A DNA stretch of 64,000 bases. Source: Symbiodinium natans (taxonomy: Eukaryota; Sar; Dinophyceae; Suessiales; Symbiodiniaceae). Made by a program: the position numbers and the translations under genes. A model generated the notes under the pieces. That model was not told where the DNA came from and made no database searches. It worked only from the letters and a program-made list of their open reading frames with translations. The stretch lies in assembly GCA_905221605.1 (NCBI GenBank), contig CAJNDS010001524.1:47501-111500 (forward strand). The letters run 5' to 3'. Each line of letters opens with the position of its first letter. The first letter of the stretch is position 1. Positions 51,940 to 61,794 of the stretch are shown one piece after another.

Positions 51940-52990
51940 TTCCCAGGGGGCACCTGGGGTGTGGCCCAGGCGGGGCTTATGGTGGCATTCGCGCCTCGAC
52001 TCGGGGGGCGAGGGGGGAAGCAGTGGCTGATCTTGGATATGGGTGGCAGGTGAGGGGTTGAAAGATCTTGGATTTTGGAGCGCTTGATGTGTGTTAGAAG
52101 CTTCTGCTCGACCCGCCGCCACTACCAGTATAACTGTGCCTACTGCTGCTTGTCATGATACTGTTCCCGCTGCTCTGTGTCCGCTTTTTCGACGGTCGTG
52201 CCTGCTGCTATGCTGCCACGACAATGTGATGATGAGGATTTGGTGGTGTTAGCCTGGGGGGCACTCGGCTCAGATGTGCACCGATGCAACGCAAACAGAT
52301 GTGAAGGGCTACTGGGGGATCATGGGTGAGGGCTTGGGGTTCACAGTGTATGTTTGGGCGGTCTATGCCGTTTGGGTTTATGGCCGAGAGTCTGGCCTTA
52401 GGGCTTTGGAGCGTCGGTTTTAGGAAGAAAGTTTAAGGTTGCGGGGGTTTAATTTCAGGCGCGAACTCCTGCTACAATCAGATCCACCCCCACGATAGAG
52501 CCCTTATGGACAGGACAACGGGGCACTCTAGCTTAGAACCACAGTTGCCAGGCTGCAGTGAGCCAGGGTGGCCACAAAGAGTACGCCCGCCTCAGCGAAC
52601 TGGGTCCAGAATCCGAATCATTCGATCCCCTCAAGCCCTAAAAAACTCGCAGACCCTCCCCAAGAGCCCTACACGCCCCCAGTCACCCCTTAAGCCGACT
52701 TAAAGTAGACCAAGGCTTGGTCCTTCTTGGAACCACCCCCGCCCCCTCTATGCTAGGGTGCCCCCCAGAATGTGGAGAACTGCCTCTGAGCATGGGAGTC
52801 CTCTCTGCTGGGGCCAGGGTGTTGCGGCGTAACATACCGGCCGATAAAGAAACTTATGACTCTAAATCCTTAAGGAGTATTTTGAGCCCACCCAGTCCGG
52901 GATTTGGGCGCCGGCGCCTGTATCCGATCCACTCTACGGCACAACGATCACCTTAACCTCTTGCTGTTTGGCTGCGGCGGCTCCACACCG
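51940..52990. other. ~1-kb stretch without telomere arrays
   Basis: Unique sequence of mixed composition. Short frames (51934-52122 minus, 52506-52703 and 52717-52956 plus) have no recognisable domain, and I could not define exons. Confidence 0.4.
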
Positions 52991-53033
52991 CCCTAAACCC
53001 TAAACCCTAAACCCTAAACCCTAAACCCTAAAC

Positions 53034-53100
53034 CCTGGGTTTCTTAGTTCGGGGATCTGCGCACAAGCTGCGCCAGCTCCCTCGGGGTTCAGTAGCCATC
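53034..53100 (-). CDS. Exon candidate
   Basis: 67 nt between AACATAG and GTTTAG reading WLLNPEGAGAACAQIPELRN, two codon bases at each end. CCCTAAA (52991-53033) follows it in sense. A neighbouring island near 53345-53400 (LACKAWRARLAGTG) may be an earlier exon. Product unrecognised. Confidence 0.4.
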
Positions 53101-53187
53101 CTATGTTCAAACACCCGAACAGCCCTGCAAGCCCCAAACCCTGAGCCCCACAAGCCCCAGCATGCACAATACAAGCCGGGCAAGGGC

Positions 53188-53330
53188 CTTGGAGGTTCGT
53201 GGTATTTCGGAACAAATTTTCGCTGTACTTAACACTGTACTTATAAGCCCCTTAAGATTAAGTGCCTGAATATGGTCATAAGTACAATTATACAGTTACA
53301 ATTGGTTCATAAGTAATATGAACCTTCAAG
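53188..53330. mobile_element. Foldback/MITE-like element, family 3, copy c
   Basis: Ends CTTGGAGGTTCGTGGTA and TAATATGAACCTTCAAG, family interior in inverted orientation (AAGCCCCTTAAGATTAAGTGCC). Confidence 0.75.
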
Positions 53331-53442
53331 CAGCCCTGCAAGCCCCAAAAAGCCCAGGCCATGCCAGTGCCAGCAAGCCGCGCTCTCCATGCCTTGCACG
53401 CCAAGCCTCTCTTCATCCGTGGGGGGGTGGGGGGGGGGGGGT

Positions 53443-53553
53443 GGGGTTTAGGGTTTCGGGTTTCGGGTTTCGGGTTTAGGGTTTAGGGTTTAGGGTTTAG
53501 GGTTTAGGGTTTGGGGTTTAGGGTTTGGGGCTTAGTGTTTAGGGTTTGACTTC
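53443..53553 (+). repeat. TTTCGGG/TTTAGGG tract next to a poly-G run
   Basis: A G-rich run with a few T (53420-53442) passes into TTTCGGG and TTTAGGG units. Confidence 0.9.
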
Positions 53554-53670
53554 CCGAGGGAGCAAACCCGAAGGGTTTGGGGTTTAGGGCGCGTGTGTGT
53601 TGCTTTGAGGATGAAGGTTTGGATTTGGGATGTTGCCCCCTTATACCAGCAGCCCTTACTTGGGATATCG

Positions 53671-53806
53671 GAATGCTTAAGGTCCCAAGGGGTACTAGAA
53701 TCCCAAGTTTGAATGCTTAAGGTCCCAAGGGGTACTAGAATCCCAAGTTTGAATGCTTAAGGTCCCAAGGGGTACTAGAATCCCAAGTTTGAATGCTTAA
53801 GGTACC
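53671..53806 (+). repeat. 40-bp tandem repeat, 3.3 copies
   Basis: Units start at 53671, 53711, 53751 and 53791 (GAATGCTTAAGGTCCCAAGG...) and are identical. It directly follows a half copy of family 2, so it may be an expansion inside that element. Confidence 0.95.
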
Positions 53807-54018
53807 AAAACCATCCCTTGATTTGACCCTCGCGGGCTTGCGGTTCATCAGGGTCATAAGCCCCTCAGACACTCATCCGTCAACCGTGAATACCCAAGCT
53901 GGTAGGTAGGCCCGAGATTTCGGGGGAGCGCATGAAGTGCTTGCGCGACTAGCATGATTTTGCTGCGGCTCAGGGCTCGGCTTAAGGGCTGGGAAGCCCA
54001 AAGCCCTGGACCCTAACC

Positions 54019-54114
54019 CTATACTCCCCTTAGAACCTTAACAAAAACAATATTTTTAATATCCTCTTGAGTTGTATGAAGAACAAAAAAAGACAATTCC
54101 CAACGGGGATATAG
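54019..54114. mobile_element. Foldback/MITE-like element, family 1, copy b
   Basis: 96 bp, ends CTATACTCCCCTTAGAA and TTCCCAACGGGGATATAG, collinear with 28438-28536. A run of about 20 G (54283-54302) lies nearby. Confidence 0.75.
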
Positions 54115-54490
54115 AACCCCGAAACCCCTAAACAGATCCCAGACTTTCCTTTCCCGGGGTTGAGGGTTTGGGGCTTAGGGTGTTCAGGATGGGTTAAGGG
54201 CTTAGGGCTTAGGGTTTCGTTTGTAGTGGAGGGCAAAATGCCGAAATATAGCAAACGGTTCGGTCAAGGTCGCGGAACCTGTTGGGGGGGGGGGGGGGGG
54301 GGATAGGGGTCGATCATGTTTGCAGAATTTATCTGGGAAATTTTAGAACGAGCCAGACACCCATAGCAACTTCATATACTGCACATTGTAACGTAACGCT
54401 ATGAAGTTAGCATTCTGGTTTTGTACTGACTTGCGCTAAGTCAATTCGATTAAAGCCCATGCAAATTGAGAATTGCACTGCTCTCTTGCA

Positions 54491-54590
54491 GAAGCACTCT
54501 GCTTTTGCAAACCTTACGTGAAATCGTGTCTCTGGAAGCTATGATTCCGATCGTACTTCTTGATTATGTTAAGCCTCTCATACTCACTCA
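54491..54590 (+). CDS. Plus-strand exon candidate
   Basis: After TGCTCTCTTGCAG, a 100-nt frame reads LREIVSLEAMIPIVLLDYVK and ends at ACTCAG before GTTCGA. It is in a locally AT-richer stretch and on the opposite strand to every other coding call here except the 93-aa frames, so it may belong to another gene or an insertion. No family recognised. Confidence 0.35.
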
Positions 54591-55109
54591 GGTTCGAAGA
54601 AGCTCGTCCGACCCCGGCTATGGTTCAGGGTTCAGGGTTCAGGGTCCAGGGTTCAGGGTTCAGGGTTTAGAGCTTAGGGCTTTTCGGTAGAAAGCCCTGG
54701 CTGGGGAGTGTCGACATACATCGCCACATATGAGCAGAATGTTTTTGGAAGCACCCTCCTAGTCGAACAGGGATTAAGCCCTAAACCCTAAACCCTAAAC
54801 CCTAAACGAGGCACCCCCTAGCCCCTAAGATCTCCATCTTCGGACACCGCTTGGGCCGTCGACACTAGCCCCCAAACCCTAAACCCCAAACCCTGAACCC
54901 TCATCCCCAAACCCTACACCGTACTCATGCCCCCAACCCTAGTCCCCTAAGCCCTAAACCCTAAACCCCAAACCCCTAAACCCTCAACCCTAAACCCTAA
55001 ACCCCTAAATTCGAAACCATGCCTCCGCAGCGTCTCTTCGGCGGACAGGCTGCAGGTAACCAGCCGTGGCACCAAACCGAGCCTTCTGGGGGGAGGGGGG
55101 GGGTTTAGG

Positions 55110-55700
55110 GCTTAGGGTTTATAGTGTTTAGGGTTTGGGGTTTGGGGTTTAGGGTTAGGGTTTAGGGATTAGGGATTAGGGATTAGGGTTTAGGCTTTAG
55201 GCTTTAGGCTCTAGGCTCTAGGCTCTAGGCTTTAGGCTTTAGGCTTTAGGCTTTAGGCTTGAGGCTCTAGGCTCTAGGCTCTAGGCTTTAGGCCTTAGGC
55301 CTTAGGCCTTAGGCCTTAGGCCTTAGGCCTTAGGCCTTAGGCCTTAGGCCTTAGGCCTTAGGCCTTAGGCCTTAGGCCTTAGGCTTTAGGCTTTAGGCTT
55401 TAGGCTTTAGGCTTTAGGCTTTAGGCTATAGGCTTTAGGCTTTAGGCTTTAGGCTTTAGGCTTTAGGCTTTAGGCTTTAGGCTTTAGGCTTTAGGCTTTA
55501 GGCTTTAGGCTTTAGGCTTTAGGCTTTAGGCTTTAGGCTTTAGGCTTTAGGCTTTAGGCTTTAGGCTTTAGGCTTTAGGCTATAGGCTTTAGGCTTTAGG
55601 CTTTAGGCTTTAGGCTTTAGGCTTTAGGCTTTAGGCTTTAGGCTTTAGGCTTTAGGCTTTAGGCTTTAGGCTTTAGGCTTAGGCTTTAGGGTTTATATAG
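55110..55700 (+). repeat. (TTTAGGC)n array with CTTAGGC and CTCTAGG blocks
   Basis: After a little TTTAGGG, about 70 heptamers in homogeneous blocks: TTTAGGC, CTCTAGG, TTTAGGC, about 14 CTTAGGC, then about 45 TTTAGGC with two TATAGGC. It returns to TTTAGGG at 55690. The last G of the telomere motif is replaced by C throughout. Confidence 0.95.
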
Positions 55701-56029
55701 GGCTTCGGTCGAGGGCAAAATGAGTCCATTCAGGTTCAAAGCTCAGGGTCTAGGGTTTCAGGGCTATGGCGGGGCTTTAGGGTTCTAGGACACCCTGAAG
55801 AAATACGAAGCCCAACCCTATCTAGTCTGGTCAGGTCCGACCCGACACAAACCTAAATACAAGTTGGTTGGTGCAGGGTGGAAGCCATTCTCGTGGGGCG
55901 GAAGCCATTCTCGTGGACTGCGAGCGTCCAAAGAGAACTGGGGGCTATCATTCTAGGTTTGAAGGTTTCATGTCAGACGTCTATGGTCTGAGGCTTTGCA
56001 AGGTTTAGGGCTTCATTAAGGGGTTTGGG

Positions 56030-56135
56030 TTGGGATGCTCCCCCTTAATACTAGCAGTCCTTAATAGGGACTATAGTGCCCCCTATCATAATCCCTACTA
56101 AGGACTGTTCGTATAAGGGGGTCGGAACGTCCCAA
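56030..56135. mobile_element. Foldback/MITE-like element, family 2, copy c
   Basis: Ends TTGGGATGCTCCCCCTTAAT and TATAAGGGGGTCGGAACGTCCCAA, with CAGTCCTTA/TAAGGACTG inner arms. Confidence 0.8.
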
Positions 56136-56218
56136 GGTTTAGGGCCTTAGGGTTCGAAGCCTTAGGGCTCATACTATGCTGAGCAGGGCAGAAAACCCTC
56201 AACCCTAAACCCTAAACC

Positions 56219-57485
56219 CTATAAGTGCCGTCCGAGGATCTTCAAGGCCAGCCCAAGAGCCACGAGGGTGCCGTACAGCATCAGCGCGCGCATCCCGAAC
56301 CCGGAGAGGATGTCCTTGCCCGGGTTTAGGGTTTAGGGTTTAGGGTTTAGGGTTTAGGGTTTAGGGTTTAGGGTTTAGGGCTCAGGATGCCAAAGCCAGC
56401 TCCTAAACCTTCGAAGCCCTTCCGAATGCCACAAAAAAGCCTGAACTCCATGACCGCAAACAAAAAAGCAAACCGCTGAAGACCTTGAAGCCTGAGACAG
56501 GAGCGGATGTGGTTCGAACATTTGATTTGGGTTTGGGGTAGTTTAGGCCCGATTTTATTACAGTGGGTTGTAGGTTCAATGAATGACAGTCAGCGCGCAG
56601 TTGCATAGCATGCGGGTGTAGCAAAGAATTCAGAGAAGTCAGAAGAGAGTCCGAAGCTGTTGAGAATCGACAGAATGTCCGTCAAATCGGCAAGCAGTGA
56701 ATGTGAGAATGTGGAGGGTTTGGGGGTTTTAGGGTTTAGGGTTTAGGGTTTAGGGTTTAGGGTTTAGGGTTTAAAGAGGCCGACTTCGCAGCAAGTTTAC
56801 GCGGACTAAAAGCTGACATGGGCTCTTGCCACAAAAGGACACTCCGTAGATCTGGGTGCCGCAGTGGAGCCACCACGCGTGCGGTAAGGCGTCAAGCACG
56901 TGAAGGCTCATGGTACTTGTTAAAAAAAGTATAACTGCACTTATAACTGTACTGATAACCATATTAGGGCACTTAAGGGGCTCATAAGTGGGTTATGTAC
57001 TTGGTTAATAAGTATCATGAACCTCCAAGCAACTGTAAAGGTGCGCACAGTGTGAACAGTGGAGCGACGGCGGGTAAGTTTTTGTGAGCCGCGGGAAACC
57101 GTTCTCGCACACCTGGTGGGTCAGACAGAAGGTTTTCGCTTCACCTGGGGTCAGCGCTTGACGTTGTGATAGTGGCAGAATACAAGAATAGACTAGAAAT
57201 TGTCGCAAGATCAGGCGTAGCTCGGATGGAGATAGCTGGCTTGACCCACGGCGGAAGCGGGAATTGAGCAAATTTTGGGATACGCCATTCTTTAGAAAAT
57301 GGTGTGCTTTGCAAAAACATGCACAGGTCCGGATTGTCATCGACGAAATTTGAAGTGCTGATGCGATGGTATAGGCGCTACAGTTGTGATTGATGCGCAC
57401 GCCTCCAAACAGCTCGAGGAATTGACCGATGGCTTGTGCCAAATCCCAGGCACATGTGAGCGAAATTTGCTGTGGGAGTGCCAAG
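56219..57485 (-). CDS. Small membrane-protein gene (gene D), unrecognised
   Basis: Minus-strand exons: a long frame starting after the acceptor CTTCCTGCTGAG at 57485 (LALPQQISLTCAWDLAQAIG, then QFLELFGG at a GTGCGC donor at 57395-57400, or reading on to about 57115), 56595-56656 (acceptor CTCAACAG; FGLSSDFSEFFATPACYATA; GC donor), 56409-56491 (acceptor CCTGTCTCAG; FKVFSGLLFCLRSWSSGFFV; donor GTTTAG) and 56219-56314 (DILSGFGMRALMLYGTLVAL, then GLALKILGRHL and TAG). Phases of the last three match. The final exon is a convincing transmembrane helix followed by a short basic tail. An ATG in good context (MAAQNIKALSA, 57562) may be the start, but the first junction is unresolved. Location: some membrane; function unknown. 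Confidence 0.55.
56716..56775 (+). repeat. (TTTAGGG)~7
   Basis: Clean tract reading CCCTAAA before exon 56595-56656 in gene sense. A second tract (56322-56382) precedes the last exon. Confidence 0.9.
56899..57029. mobile_element. Foldback/MITE-like element, family 3, copy d
   Basis: Ends CGTGAAGGCTCATGGTACTT and AAGTATCATGAACCTCCAAG with a well-conserved interior (CATATTAGGGCACTTAAGGG). It lies within gene D. Confidence 0.75.
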
Positions 57486-57597
57486 CTCAGCAGGAAGGAA
57501 CTGAAGCGTTTGTGCCTGAAGGATTTGCGCAGAGAGGGCTTTGATATTCTGAGCCGCCATGCTCACATTCGCAGATGCGCGATTGCAAACTAAAAAC

Positions 57598-57660
57598 AGC
57601 CAGGGCGCGGGCGTGCCGGCGCGCGCGCGCGCTCGCTCGCGCTCGCGTGCGCGAGTGTCC
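57598..57660. repeat. CG-rich (GC)n/(CTCG)n low-complexity run
   Basis: Alternating GCGC, GCTCGC and GTGCGC. Arg/Ala-rich frames through it are not evidence of a gene. Confidence 0.85.
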
Positions 57661-57851
57661 AAGTTCAAACACGCATCAAGTGCGTGTTGAGCTCTGGTGG
57701 ATCGTGTCCAAGAAGAGAAAAGCAACAGCGTGGCTTTGCAGCGGTTTGCCGCTTCTATGGGTGCTTGGGGTCTTAGAGACGACAACTAAACCGCTAATGT
57801 TTGAGCGAGACCGTTCACGCCCAAACGCCCGAACACCTGGCTGTAACTGAT

Positions 57852-57967
57852 GTCTTGGTAGCCCAGTAACCATACTTAAATACGGGCACCCTTTTTTGGG
57901 TTGGTTACTTCAGAAGGGAACCCATAAGCAAGAATAAGGGAAAAGGGTACCACTGGGCTGCCAAGAC
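57852..57967. mobile_element. Foldback element, family 6
   Basis: 116 bp with inverted ends GTCTTGGTAGCCCAGT and ACTGGGCTGCCAAGAC. Only one copy seen in this window. Confidence 0.75.
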
Positions 57968-58202
57968 CCCCTAAAACCCCGAAAACCCCTGAACCCTAAA
58001 CCCTTTTGGTGACAACTCTGCACTCTGAGGTGGATGCAACGGAGCTCGTCACAGCTCGTCGTGGCATGGGTTTCGGGTTGAGGGCCGCGGCGATGACTCG
58101 TCTACATCCCAGTCCAAACTCTAAACCCGAAACTCTAAACCCGAAACCCTAAACCCTAAACCCTACCCTAAACCCTAAACCCCTAAACCCTAAACCCTAA
58201 AC

Positions 58203-60040
58203 CGGACAGCCCCAAGGCATGGAACCCGAAGCCACAAAGTCAGTTTGGCTCGTTCAGGGCTTCGAGTTTAGGGTTTAGGGTTTAGGGTTTAGGGTTTAGG
58301 GTTTAGGGTTTAGGGTTTAGGGTTTAGGGTTTAGGGTTTAGGGTTTAGGGTTTCGAGTCACCCTGAACCCTGATCCCTCAGGCGGGGGCCGGAGCTCTGT
58401 GCATCCAGGGTGTAGGGTACGAGTATGCTGCCTACAAGGGAGCTCACTACAGTCCAGGCCTCAAAGAAGCAGCAAGGCTGCCGGGGTCTACACCCGAAGG
58501 CCGTAGCCCCAAACCTTAAACCTTGAAACACCCAAAACCCATGAACCCTAAACCCCTAACCCTAAACACCCGAAACCCTAAACACCCGAAAACGAAAACC
58601 CTAAACCCCAAACCCAAACCCCAAACCCCGAGCCCCAAACCCTAAACCCTAAACCCTAAACCCTAAACCCTAAACCCTAAACCCTAAACCCTAAACCCTA
58701 AACTCAGAAGACCAGCCCTTCAGTCCCAGGCACCGAATCCCCCCGAGCCCGTGTCCTGATTCGGCTTCAGCTCCCCGGACGTTAAATGCCACCTGGGGGT
58801 TTAGGGTTTAGGGTTCAGGGTTTGGGGTTTAGGGTTTAGGGTTTAGGGTTTAGGGTTTAGGGTTTAGGGTTTAGGGTTTAGGGTTTGGGGTTTAGGGTTT
58901 AGGGCTTAGGGTTTGGGTTTGGGGTTTAGGGTTTAGGCTTTCGGGTTGAGGGCGGGGGAGGTTATGAGTTCTTTCCACAATAGGAACAGCCAACATCCCT
59001 AGTACGAAGGCCACGTACTCGAATTTCGTAGTTGGTTGTAGTATGATAAATGTGCCTATCGTATTTTCAAGTGACCTATGCTGTATCACAGTATGTAAAA
59101 GCATATTACGGCAAATCATTTTCGGAGTACCGAGTACTATGGGATACTGTAGTGTGAGGATCGGTTGAGCCCTAAACCCTAAACCCTAAACCCTAAACCC
59201 TATTGAACATTAGGGATGAGGGGATTTAACATTAAGCGAGATTGATGGCGGTCACACCAAGGAACCTGACATGCAGCTCTTTGCCATGACTTACTATTCT
59301 GATGCATGTTTTATTGGGTTTAGGGTTTAGGGTTTAGGGTTTAGGGTTTAGGGTTTAGGGTTTAGGGTTTAGGGTTTAGGGTTTAGGGTTTAGGGTGTAG
59401 GGTTTAGGGTTTAGGGTTTAGGGTTTAGGGTTTAGGGTTTAGGGTTTAGGGTTTAGGGTTTAGGCTTATTACGACTATGATGGCTGTGGCTATTACCCTC
59501 ACGTTCGTAATTTCTAAGACTGACGTGCGCCTGCGATGCCGCTGAGGACCTCCTGAACACCTAATCCAGAAGTTGGGCCCGTGACGGCCCATGGAACAGT
59601 CTGGTGGAGAACATGCCCCCTGAAGCCTGAACCCTGAACCCTGAACCCTAAACCCTAAACCCTGAACCCTCAACCCTGTACAGTATCCGGACCTCCGGGA
59701 ATATGATTAGAGGAGCAACTGGCACGGCTACACGGCTCCTACGACTTTCTTTCATTTCAAGGAACCGTAAGCCCTGCATCCTGTGAACCGCTTATAGTAA
59801 ACCCCAGAAAGTTGGAACATGGTTGAAGGATGATTAGAGCTGGAATTCCCTTTAGTATACCTTTTGGGGTATGGGGATAAGGATATTACCCCTAAACCCT
59901 AAACCCTAAACCCTAAACCCTAAACCCTAAACCCCAAACCCTAAACCCTAAACCCTAAACCTTCTCAATGAGGGCCCTGCTTCAGGGGTGCCATCATCAC
60001 CCCGGTGACCAGCAATTGAAGGCAAAACGCCATCTGAAAC
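58203..60040 (-). CDS. Exon candidates 59961-60040, 59503-59619, 58704-58790, 58203-58248
   Basis: 59961-60040 (acceptor AAATCTCAG, donor GTTTAG) reads VLPSIAGHRGDDGTPEAGPS. 59503-59619 (acceptor GGCTTCAG) is open through GACSPPDCSMGRHGPNFW to a GTGAGG donor, or in another frame reads QTVPWAVTGPTSGLGVQEVL and stops. 58704-58790 reads VAFNVRGAEAESGHGLGG with a GA donor. 58203-58248 (donor GTTTAG) reads KLTLWLRVPCLGAV. Facing CCCTAAA and TTTAGGG tracts flank most of them. Frames are ambiguous and no family is recognised. Confidence 0.35.
58264..58353 (+). repeat. (TTTAGGG)~13
   Basis: Clean; faces the CCCTAAA tract 58130-58202 across exon 58203-58248. Confidence 0.95.
58615..58950. repeat. (CCCTAAA)n, island, (TTTAGGG)n
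   Basis: C-strand units to 58703, exon island, then G-strand units with a TTTGGGG variant at 58798-58950. Confidence 0.9.
59317..59465 (+). repeat. (TTTAGGG)~21
   Basis: One of the longest clean tracts, with a single TGTAGGG. A short CCCTAAA tract is at 59169-59202 and another at 59888-59960. Confidence 0.95.
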
Positions 60041-60171
60041 CTGAGATTTTGGGTGACGGATTTAGGGTTTAGGGTTTAGGGTTTCGGGTTTCGGGTTTAG
60101 GGTTCATCTCGAACCTCTCCCTCACTCGGGGGCGGCACGAAAAGTACCTCACTTCTCACCCTGAGGCCATA

Positions 60172-60396
60172 CTTGGAGGTTCATGGTACATTGTAAATTC
60201 AGGGTTTCGGGTTAGGGTTGATTGTTGAGGGTTTAGAGTTTAGGGTTTGGGGTTTACTTGGAGGTTCATGGTACTTAGTAAACACTTATAGCTGCACTTA
60301 TCACCCACTTACAAGCCCCTTAAGTGCCCTAATCTGATTACAAGTACAGTTATAGGTACATTTGTAATTGGTTCAGAAGTACCATGAACCTCCAAG
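60172..60396. mobile_element. Family 3 foldback with duplicated left arm and TTTAGGG between
   Basis: CTTGGAGGTTCATGGTAC occurs at 60172 and again at 60257, with degenerate TTTAGGG DNA (60199-60256) between. The complete element is 60257-60396, ending AAGTACCATGAACCTCCAAG. Confidence 0.8.
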
Positions 60397-60443
60397 TGAT
60401 GCCACGAGTTGCCCCAGCGCGGCGATGGCTGAATGTCATCTGA

Positions 60444-60497
60444 GTTGTTCTCTAAATTAGGGTCCCTTGTAAAAAAGGGACCCTAATTTAGAACAAC
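60444..60497. mobile_element. Foldback element, family 5, copy b
   Basis: GTTGTTCTCTAAATTAGGGT...CCCTAATTTAGAACAAC, almost a perfect 54-bp palindrome with loop CTTGTAAAAAAG. Confidence 0.85.
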
Positions 60498-60681
60498 CCA
60501 TCTGCGTCCCGATGAAGGACTGATACTATAAGGGGGAACATCCCAACGCGAGCCAGACAACCCCACTCCGGACTCAACAGAAGAAATCGTGGCCTGCATG
60601 TGCTAAACAAGCACACTCATGTAGAAAAGTGTGGGGTCAAAGGACGAACACTCCGTGTCATTTAGGGTTTAGGGTTTAGGG

Positions 60682-61162
60682 TTAGGGGCTAGCGGCATAA
60701 CGCGGCTGCTGGCCGCCAGCCCTGGGCGGACAAGAAATCACGGACCCCTGAACTGCGAATGGCCACAGACAGAAGCCAAAGAAGAGCCCTCAACCCTAAA
60801 CCCTGAAACGCTAAAACCCTGAAACCCTGAGTCCTTGGATCGGAAATATTTGCTGGGTTGCGAGGAGTAATTCTCACTTTAAGTTCAGCTCACAGGTCTG
60901 GGACATCTTGGCTCATGTGAAATAGGATTTACATTCCTTGCATCCCCAAAAGGACACCCAAGATATACACTTGCCAGCATTAAAAAGGAAGCTTATATAC
61001 ACTCACCAATATCACTCATGTAAACCCTGTTTCATAGTAGTATGAACCCTAAACCCTATACCGTAAACCCTAAACCCGAAACCCCCATATAACCCCAAAA
61101 CCACCCAAGGAAAGGAAGCTCACGAAGCACTGCAACTCAAGGCCAGCGGAGCCACTGAACGC
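60682..61162 (-). CDS. Exon candidates 61124-61162 and last exon 60682-60752
   Basis: 61124-61162 (39 nt, acceptor ATCTCAAG, donor GTGAGC) reads AFSGSAGLELQCF. 60682-60752 (acceptor CCATTCGCAG) reads QGSVISCPPRAGGQQPRYAA, then SP and TAA; the stop is formed by the first CCCTAA unit of the adjoining tract. Junction phases (0 out, 2 in) do not match, so an exon is missing between them. Product unrecognised. Confidence 0.4.
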
Positions 61163-61198
61163 CTTGAGATGGATGGTCAGGTTGCGCATGGAGGTTGC

Positions 61199-61306
61199 TT
61201 TGGGTTTAGGGTTCAGGGTTCAGGCTTCAGGGTTCAGGGTTCAGGGTTCAGGGTTCAGGTTTTGGGTTTAGGGTTTAGGGCTTAGGGCTTAGGGCTTAGG
61301 GTTCCA
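61199..61306 (+). repeat. TTCAGGG/TTTAGGG/GCTTAGG tract
   Basis: Blocks of TTCAGGG, then TTTAGGG, then GCTTAGG variants, facing CCCTAAA-like units at 61038-61085. Confidence 0.85.
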
Positions 61307-61395
61307 GATCGAGCAGCTTTATGGTTAGGTTTTATTTACAGCTCTGATATAACACCCACCCACCCAGAGAATCCCATAACATTGAACAAGCAAAA

Positions 61396-61682
61396 AAAGG
61401 CCAAATTATAAAAAGAAGCGGCCAAATTCTGAAAATAAAGCCGCCAATTCCAAAACTAAAGCGGCCAAATTCCTAAAATAAAGCGCCCAATTTCTGAAAA
61501 TAATGCGGCCAAATTCTAAACATAAAGCGGCCAAATTCTGAAATTCAACTAGCCTTTGGCCTGTTTGTAGCCAAATTCTGAATATGAAAAAGCCAAAATC
61601 TAAAAATAAAGCGGCCTTCTTCTGAAAATGAAGCGGCCTTATTATGAAAATAAAGCGGCCTTATTCTGACAAGGAAGCGGCT
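61396..61682 (+). repeat. ~22-bp tandem repeat
   Basis: About 13 diverged units of AAAATAAAGCGGCCAAATTC(TG), followed by a (TA)n run and a C run at 61711-61724. Confidence 0.85.
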
Positions 61683-61794
61683 TATGTATATGTATATATA
61701 TATATGGTCGCCCCCCCCCCCCCAATGGACCAACCTCCAACCCCAATGGACCCACATCGACTTGTCCAAGGTTCTCGAGACACTGTACCCTGCC

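Noticed and set aside
57378-57785. Arg/Ala-rich frame over the GC run
   Set aside because: Driven by the CG-rich microsatellite; only the downstream part near 57485 looks coding.
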